Of a stretch of DNA of 64,000 nt, positions 56,337 through 64,000 are shown one piece after another. The position numbers and the translations under genes are program-made. This stretch comes from Ustulina deusta (taxonomy: Eukaryota > Ascomycota > Sordariomycetes > Xylariales > Xylariaceae), in the NCBI GenBank assembly GCA_023159155.1, contig JAJNNX010000049.1, forward strand, positions 310,001 through 374,000, read 5' to 3'. The notes beneath the pieces are model-generated. The model ran no database searches and had not been told where the DNA came from. It worked only from the letters and a program-made list of their open reading frames with translations. Every line of letters begins with the position of its first letter. The stretch's first letter is position 1.

Positions 56337-58254
56337 TCATGTGTTTTCATCACTACTTACGTTTCTTAGTCGGCGCTTCCGCAGCTCCGTTATCACGTCT
56401 TTGTCATCCTTGACAATCGGCTCCTGCGCCGTTTGCTTATTGTCTGAGGTTTCTTGTGCCCATTCATGGCCATTGTTCCCAAGCACTTGACGTAAGAAGT
56501 CAGTAATTGGCATTTCAAATTAAATCAGACGGCGCTGTAAAAGTATATCCGACTTTCAATGCAGCTGACTAGCCTCAGCAGAGAAGACGTAGCTGATACA
56601 GTATTGGCAGGAATTGGGAGGGAAGGGTGTTGAGGGGCAAAGACCCTAAATATCACTCACAGAAGTCGCCTAGATATTTCATTGCTTGGAAGACCTCCTC
56701 GCCAACGGGAATAATATTGTCGCTCGGGAGGAGAAAACCATAACTTCCAGTGTCTCTCAACTTGATTTGGTAACTGTAATGTGCATGAAGTTCGTGGTAA
56801 AAATAGTCTATCGCAGAACCTCCTCTAGCCTCGACTAGTGGCCCAACCGAATCTGGGACGGCACCTCCACATGCCGATGCCACCGTATAAAACTCTCCGT
56901 TTGACAGCCTCAAGTGTTTGGCCAAATTCATAGCAACCTCCTCAAGGTTTTCAATGTTGGGCGGCTGGACCCCGCAAGAAAAAGAATATGGAACGAGAAC
57001 CTGCTGAGAATACGAATGTAGATCGAGGTATCCTGCGAATTTAAATCCGTTCTCCGTCTCATTCTTGGCCCATTCTGCTAACTGAGCGGCCTCGACGGCT
57101 TGAAATGGTTCATCACCGCCGTAGCTCCCCGAGCAGGGTTCATTCTGACGGCCGATCGAGTCCCATTGATAGGAAAAAGAACGATCTAGATCAAGTCCCG
57201 GACAATATGACATTTTAGTCCGTTGTCGGGACTTGCGCCAGAGTCGATCAACCTCCCATGTATAATCATAGCCATCTGGATTTAGGACTGGAATGAAAAC
57301 TAAATCGAAGCGCTTGAGGATCCTTTTGACAATGGGATCCTTGTCCATGGATTGGATGAAGGACCAGGCGACGTAGTTGACCGAGCTTGTTGCAATCCAC
57401 TCTCGCGCATGGAAGCCACCGGTGACTAAGACAATCTCGCGGCGATGACCGGATACATCCCCGTCAGGCCGTATTCCGACTCGTAGAGCTGGGATATCAC
57501 GACCCTCGTAAGATTTCCCAATACTGATCATCTGGACAAGACCACGCCCTCGAAACATCGAGTCGACCAGACGCATCCAGGCCACCATGACGGCGTACGG
57601 CTGGTAGTCTTGAAAATAGACATCGACGACGTCATACTTCTTAGGGGAGATTTGAGATGTAGGAGTAGTGCCACGATCGTAGAGTTGATGGGTATGGATA
57701 AGACTGGTGCGAGAGGGGTAAGTGGCGGCAGCAGCGCGTGCAAGGTCTGGGATGAGGATGGAGTGGTTCTCTAGCAGAGACGGGGGTAGAGCGCGGGTCA
57801 AAAAGCGAACGCGCCGACTGGGAATCCGAATATCTACATGACTCTCGGTGGAGTCCCACACGTCTAGCAGCATGCGATCAACAACAGTGCGTAAGGCTGC
57901 TTCATGTTGGGAATTGGAAACGTTGAAGCGAATCACGACTTGGTCCTCGTAGTCCTTCAAGCTCTCGATAAGCCTCGGGCGATCATCTATCCAGCGAGTC
58001 AGGCTGCCGCTTGCCGAGGCATGCGAGGATGAGGTCGATGAGAGACGGTCGAAAAGGCGGCGCAAGAAGGAGCGCGGAGTCGACGGCGTGGACGTGGATG
58101 CGAGCAATTGAGGGCTGGGGGACTTTGGAACTCGAATCGGGCTGTCACCTCGAACTGGAGGCAGGCCGGGGATGCGCCAGGCGCCGGTATAGTCGAGACA
58201 GAGGAAGAGGAAGGCTAAGAGCAAGAAAGAATATGGACGGTAGATTGGGCGCAT
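56337..58254 (-). CDS. ECM14: ECM14, inactive M14 metallocarboxypeptidase-like protein
   Basis: Main exon 56661-58254 plus a proposed last exon 56337-56485 give 580 residues. A signal peptide (MRPIYRPYSFLLLAFLFLCLDYTGA) and a propeptide-like region precede the carboxypeptidase fold (about 205-530). Zinc ligands are kept: GGFHAREW (His282, Glu285) and DLHSYSQ (His413). The general-base Glu of active carboxypeptidases is replaced by Lys498 in IKLRDTGSYGFLLP, and the Asn of the Asn-Arg pair is Asp357 (DLDRSF). These are the features that make ECM14 a pseudoenzyme linked to cell-wall assembly. The last exon rests on a GTGAGT donor at 56660 and an AAG acceptor at 56486; it adds a Gln/Glu/Lys-rich tail ending near ELRKRRLRN, as expected for the family. 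Without splicing the frame stops at 56653 after GDFCE. Main exon very confident, tail moderate. Confidence 0.88.
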
Positions 58255-59912
58255 ATTGACTGACAGCTTGAGGTACCTGAATACGGTTGCATGGCACCCG
58301 CAAGGTTATACGACTAGGTATAGGGTAATAGCATTTATAATGATGGTGGTAGAGAGAGAGAGAAAATATTTATACCAGTTGTGTGCATTGCTGAAAGTGA
58401 CAAAGAGGGTTGCCTGATTCCGCCCGCCCGCTGTACCAATGGGTCGTTGTTGAGGGTTGGTCGGTAGTGAAAGTACCAGGCTTTGGTGGGGGTTGAGGCG
58501 ATTAGGTAACATGGAACAGCAACGAAGCGGATCCCTCCTGACCACCAAGGCTGTAACATGTTCCCTGGTTAGGTACCACCTGCACTTGCTTAATGAGCTG
58601 CATGTGCCTTAACGTATGTAGCTAGCCCAGGTACAATGGAGATACCCTAGTACCTACTTACCTAGGTAGCTTAGGTACATACCTAAGGTAATAATTTGGC
58701 GAAATTGAAGCCTCTTGAAAAAAGTTTTTTTTTGCTCTCTCGGTATTTGCTTCTATTCCTTTTTTTTCTTACCTTCCTACCTTCCTCTTCTTCTTTTCAC
58801 GAAAAACCATAGACATATGTAGCAGCATGAATGAATGGTGATGATGTTCTGGTTACGCAACACCCTCGAGTTTGATTTTTGGAGTTTCTGCCCTGCTTCG
58901 GATGTGGGTCACCATGTAGGCACTTACCTAGAACCAGACGCAGGTGGGTACCTATGTACGTCTTCGGGTGCAGGTTGCCTCTGATAAACACATAGATACA
59001 GTGCTATAATCACGTTGTAAGTACCTACCTTGCAGGCAGGTAATATATCGATCTAGGACTTGGAATTGTATAATATGATAGCTAAGCAGTATATGTAAGG
59101 ATCTGCTTAGGGCTGCCTGTTTGCATTGTAGTGCACTGCGCTTTATGGAAGTTTACACTACATACCTTGGCTTCACAGGTGGAAGTCGAGACTCTGCAAA
59201 TTTCCAATTTCCCACATGTACATACATGCATGTAGTAGGGCCTTATCAGGATCGTCTTCAAATGTCTTGGACCTATCGAGACTAGGTAAGTACTAAGCAG
59301 ACTAGGTACATCGAATCCCATTAGAACCTGTCAATTGACTACCTAAGGTACCTGAAGCTGGGAGCGAGACCCCCCAAACTCCATAACAGTGCCCAGAATT
59401 GCCCCAGGGCAGCGTTGTCGTACATAGGTACCACGGATAGCCTGTATCTAGGGGAGTGTACCTACCCTATCAATCAGCAACCTGCCCACTCCCTGCCGTC
59501 AGCCATCCTGTCTGTCCTCCATCCATCGCTTTAGTTTTCGGTTCCTCCCTCGTCATCATCCATTGGACGACGGCCGTTGTATTATTGTGTGTGTTGACAG
59601 CCGCCTCGGATCTCGAACCATCGCAGTCTCGGCAAATCTTCTTTGATATCTCATTTCCGTCCAACCCGGCCAAAATCTGCTGCCCCGTTTCGACTCGCCT
59701 GCAACTTGCCTTGGCCTGCTTCGCTCTGCTGTGCCGTGCAGTGCTGTGCCCTGCAGCGACTCGACGAGCCAACGCGGGACAATGGGTCGGCGCCACTGTA
59801 AGGCTTGACGACGTCGTGCTGCCTCGAGCATCGCCCGTGTGTCATCGCTGCTACACTGGCCTCACCCTCCCGCCGCACCCCCTCTCCCCGCTCCCCAGCC
59901 AGCCCTCTCGTG
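58255..59912. promoter_or_regulatory. Divergent promoter region, ECM14 / Sec7 GEF, with TACCTA words
   Basis: 1.66 kb between outward-facing genes. Dense TACCTA/TAGGTA words at 58570-58695, 59010-59060, 59285-59360 and 59425-59470. From about 59490 the + strand is C/T-rich leader of the Sec7 gene, with upstream ATGs (59456, 59805). Confidence 0.55.
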
Positions 59913-62900
59913 ATGCCTTTCTTACGCCGTCGCGGCGTCATGGCTAGCGAGTCTGACATGCGCCGCCATACCACTCTTTTCGATCCCAAAGTTCAAGCCG
60001 ACGACGTCTTCCTAGATCTCCGGCCCGCGAACCATCGCCCCGAAAATGGCACTGCTTCCCAAGACTCGAATGGTGATGGCTTCTCCACTAGCCCGCACCT
60101 GAACTTCGACCCGATACAGGATACGGCGAGAGTGAGCCAGGACTCCTGTGACCGCCCGGATACTCCCCCGATCCAGGAAGAGACCCCGAGGCATCGCCGC
60201 TTTAGCATGCTTAGATTCCGTAATGCCTCCGACTCCCAGTTGTCTACAAGGTTGAAGCAGCAGCAACAAGCTGAGAAGCCGCCGCCCATGCCCGCACGTA
60301 TGTTCTTCCCGCTTCCTTTTTGCCCACGAGGACGTCATTCGCTAACACACGAGGTTGGTTTCAGCTCCTGCCATTATCACAACTGCTCCTGCCTCGAACT
60401 TCATGGGGAATGCCACGTCCAGCAAGAAGTCGAGTGTACGTATTCCCTTGCGAATGCGCCGTTCGGTTGATGTGCCAAGAGGTCAACAGGACCACACGTC
60501 CCGGGTCAAAGTCTTGTCGGGCGCCAAAAAGGAGAAAAAGGCTATCATGAACCAACGCACCGAATCTCCAGCGAGTAGACACACCGTCACATTCGAAGAG
60601 CCGTTCAAGCCCGCGCCGATGTCTGCCGCTCCAACCACCATCACTGAGGACCATGGCTCTGCGTTAGCCATGCCGGCCCATCGTCTGTCCGAGTCGTCCA
60701 GGTCTGAGAGTAGTTCGACCGACCACACTGGCCAATCCCAACACAACACCGGTCCCTCCGGGCTGTTCCGCTTCGGTCGCCGGAAGCAAAAACAACTGGA
60801 GCCACTTTTCCCCCTTGGACATCTTCCTCAGAGATCGAAGACACCCACACTTTCGGTGACAAGCTCAAATACGCCATCCCTCCCGCGTAACTCGACCTCG
60901 ACTTCGCATATTGTGGACGCGCCTCGTCCATCCACTGGCCATGATAGGTCGATAGCTCTAGGTTCCCCTGGCCATCAAGCTATGGCCAATAAGATTCCCG
61001 GCTCTCCTGCAACCGCATTATTTCGGCCCAGCTCCCGAAACTCGGGTCGATCGTCACCAACTCGAGCAACTCTGGGAAATAGGGGTCGTTCTTCGACGAT
61101 GAGTTCTCTTGGCGAGTGCTTTGCTGAGCCCCAGCATCTAGGAGCATCTCGTACGTCATCCTCTACAGGCCGCAAAAGTTTTGGTGATCTCTTAGGGCTT
61201 GGTCGTGCGCGGCAAAATACAGACCTTTCCAGGCATGGGACCTTGACTCCCGCCACACCAGGGTCGGTTACCTCTAAGAATAATTCATTACAATTGATGA
61301 GAGAAGTAATTATGCTACCTGAGCGACGAGAAGATGACACGCCTGCCAAATATCTCGCAAGGGTTGAAGATGTGATCGCTCGTGGCGCCATTGCAAGTGC
61401 ACTTTCCAAGGAAGTTGATCCCTTCCATGCCGCCGCCCTGCGCAGCTATATGCGATCTTTTAGCTTCTTCGAGGAGCCCATGGATATGGCCATTCGGAAA
61501 CTCCTTATGGAAGCTGAGCTCCCAAAGGAAACTCAACAGATTGACAGGTGCTTGGAAGCGTTTGCGAACAGATATCATGAGTGCAATCCAGGGATTTATG
61601 CCACTCCAGATCAAGCCTATTTTATTGCTTTCTCTCTACTCATATTACACACGGACGTGTTCAACAAAAACAATAAGTATAAAATGCAGAAGGCAGATTA
61701 TCTGAAGAACACTCGTGGTGAGGGTATATTTGATGACGTACTCGAGTGTTTTTATGACAATATTAGCTATACTCCCTTTATCCACCTTGAAGACGATATT
61801 CACCCCAACGGCGACCGTGTCGGGAGTTTAAGGTTAAAGAAAAAGTCTGCGCTTCCCACGGCCATCACAGAACCAACCAGAAGGTCCAGGGATCTACTGG
61901 ACCCCTATACACTGATATTGGATGGCAAACTGGATATCCTGCGACCACCGCTCAAAGATCAGATACTTCTAGAGGAGCATTATAGTTATTTGGGTACTGC
62001 AAATCGCCTCAATTTGAAAGAACTCCAGAAAACGTTCTTTAAGACCGGTATACTCCAAATTATATCCGCTCGGTCACGTCCGGATGCGTTCATGACAGAA
62101 AAGACGCAAAACAATCCCGACGCAGCGCATCCGGGAATCGTCGATATTAAGATTACCAAAGTTGGACTGCTCTGGCGGAAAGAGATCACTAAACGGAGGA
62201 CTCGGTCGCCATGGCAGGAGTGGGGTGCCATCTTGACTGGGGCACAGTTGTACTTCTTCCGAAATGCGGGCTGGGTCAAGAACCTGCTCCATCAACACGA
62301 AGCTCACGTAAAGTCCGGTCATGATGGCGTCCCGCTTATATTCAAACCACCCCTGGAACATTTCAAGCCAGACGCGTTGATGTCGACGGAGGGAGCAGTA
62401 GCCCTCTGGGATAGCAATTACAAAAGACACAAGAATGCGTTTGTTTACGTCAGGCATGGGGGTCTTGAAGAGGTGCTATTGGCTCAGAGCGAGGAAGATC
62501 GAAATGATTGGCTCGCAAAACTCAACTACGCAGCCGCATTCAGGACATCGGGTGTTCGAATGCGTGGTGTTGTTGGCGGCAACTACGAAGGGCAGAGCCG
62601 CCGAGCGATTCGCAGGTTAGACAGTACTGGTGCAACACAACTCATTCAGACTCCGACTGGAGAGGTGGCTATTAATCGCAGCAAGATTGATCATCAGATG
62701 GCTCGCGATATTTTCCTTGCTCGGCGAACAATGATGCGTCAGAAAATTGAAGAAGCCGAAGAGAAGCTCGAAATCGCGCAGAAACATCTCGAGACGCAGC
62801 TCAGAAATGCACGGCATCTACTAGTCCTAGCTCCGATTCAAGAGAGAACTCGAGAACAAGTCTGCAATGCTGCAGCCAAGATTATAGCCCAGCTGAGATG

Positions 62901-64000
62901 GTCACGCATCGATTTCTGGAAGTTGAAGTGTCACCGTGATGTACTGGCCATGGATTTGGCCGAGGAAAGAGATATGAATGGAGACTTTAGGGAATCTTCC
63001 CCTGAGCCTCCCCTTGCTCCCCTCGAAATCAAGGGAGGTAACAGCATTCCAGCACATGAGGCTGAATTATCTCCCACCTCGGTGTCTCCGCCGCAATCCT
63101 CCGAGTGCAATCTGCAGCCAGATGTTGAGTCACCAAGCCTCGAGGTCTTCCATACACCACCCTCCAGCGCCATAACACCGGCATCTGAAGACAGACCGCA
63201 TTCGCATTTTGGTGATTCTAGCATTAGGAAGACGTCTATCTCTAGTATCGCTTCATCTTCTAAACCCACTGTGGCATCACACCCCCAGGAGGCCTCTACC
63301 TCTCAACATCGACCTAGGTCCAATCTCCTAGACGAAGATCCGGCGGAAGACAAGCATGAGAGGCATATGCTGGAGCAAACTGGGCTACTTGAACTGGATT
63401 CTTCTCGCACCTTCGATCGCCGTCCTAGCTCAGCCTACACGACTGATGAGACGCCGGACCGTGGCAAGCGAGGCAGTATCGGTGGAATTGACAAGGATCA
63501 GCCTGACAGAGGGAAGACACGTCGCAGCTTGCAACGTACTCTGCGAGAGGGTGCCGGTCATCTATCGCACCACCGAAGCAAAAAGGGTAAGGACTCGACG
63601 TCGATCGGGGGTATCTCTGATGACAGTACGCGGGATGAAGTCCTCTCTAGGGGCGCTGGCAGTTTTACAGTTCATGGTAAAAAGGCGTCAGTAATCAATT
63701 TTGGTACCGAGTTGCAAGGTATTGCGACGGATGAACACTTGAAACACCGGAAACAAGCACAGCAAGGTGACGACCTAGAGTCCAGGTCTCCTGGCAACGC
63801 TAACGATGATAATGATTTTCATTCCCTTCTTGGTCGTCTTCCCGAGCATTCGGGCCGATGTGGATCAGCGACAAGCGCTAGCACGGCGACGGCTCGGTCT
63901 TTCCGGGACCTCCATCGCAAATACTCGTCACGGGCATCTAAGGGCGCTGCCGGCGGGAATCTTGTTGTGCCGTCCGACGAAGATAGCGACGCCGCTCTAA
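59913..64000 (+). CDS. Sec7-PH Arf guanine-nucleotide exchange factor, SYT1/YEL1-like (3' end beyond window)
   Basis: Exon 1 59913-60297; exon 2 starts at 60365 and stays open to the last base, so the gene is cut by the right edge (about 1,340 residues seen). The N-terminal ~430 residues are basic, Ser/Pro-rich and disordered. The Sec7 domain (about 437-620) shows RVEDVIARGAIASALSKEVDPFHAAALRSYM, the glutamate-finger region ELPKETQQIDRCLEAFANRYHECNP and FIAFSLLILHTDVFNKNNKYKMQKADYLKNTR. A PH domain follows (about 718-860: ITKVGLLWRKEI, EWGAILTGAQLYFFR, HGGLEEVLLAQSEEDRNDWLAKL), then a helix MMRQKIEEAEEKLEIAQKHLETQLRNARH and a long Ser-rich tail. It should activate an Arf/Arf6-like GTPase at Golgi or plasma membrane. 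The terminal CTCTAA is not a stop in this frame. A second Met at 59940 is an alternative start. Confidence 0.93.

Noticed and set aside
63989..64000. Stop codon at the last three bases for the Sec7 gene
   Set aside because: TAA is out of phase; the reading frame there is GCC-GCT-CTA and continues beyond the window.

Overview
The window is nuclear DNA of a filamentous ascomycete (Pezizomycotina, most likely Sordariomycetes). Three things point there. Almost every gene carries short introns of about 50-190 nt with GTAAGT-like donors. The protein set is typical of moulds: GtaA-type secreted glutaminase, ECM14, MDL1, a fungal Sec39 and the DUF7918-type protein. The intergenic DNA is littered with TACCTA/TAGGTA words. 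There is no sign of bacterial, viral or organellar DNA. The genus cannot be named from the sequence alone.

Layout, left to right: the 5' end of a monoacylglycerol-lipase-like hydrolase (-, cut by the edge); MDL1-type mitochondrial ABC half-transporter (-); calmodulin (-, seven exons); TLG2 syntaxin (+); a mitochondrial PPR-like protein (-); cytochrome c oxidase subunit 7 (+); clathrin light chain (-); an RTT103-like CID protein (+); an unrecognised coiled protein (-); NatB catalytic subunit NAA20 (+); a short-chain dehydrogenase (-); secreted glutaminase (+); a Tra2-like RNA-binding protein (+); a 994-residue orphan with a PP1-docking-like motif (+); SEC39 (-).

Then comes a decayed accessory pocket at 37.3-41.3 kb. 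It holds a broken kinase-like relic, a nucleotidyltransferase gene with an in-frame stop, a rearranged inverted-repeat module with a minisatellite, a tRNA-like relic, and one intact distant nucleotidyltransferase-like gene.

Conserved genes resume with complex I subunit NDUFS5 (+), a DUF7918-type protein (+), an OXNAD1-like flavoprotein reductase (+), AP-1 gamma adaptin (-), a broken APH-family phosphotransferase (-), a MAPEG/microsomal GST (+), the pseudoenzyme ECM14 (-) and a Sec7-PH Arf exchange factor (+) that runs off the right edge.

Functionally the window is mostly housekeeping. There is a loose group of trafficking genes (TLG2, clathrin light chain, SEC39, AP-1 gamma, Sec7 Arf-GEF) and a loose group of mitochondrial genes (MDL1, PPR-like, COX7, NDUFS5), but nothing suggests a co-regulated cluster. 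The unusual material is the relic-rich pocket between SEC39 and NDUFS5, the pseudoenzymes and relics (ECM14, APH relic), the start-codon micro-exons, and the widespread TACCTAGGTA-type intergenic words. Exon boundaries were placed by hand from GT/AG signals and continuity of family motifs.
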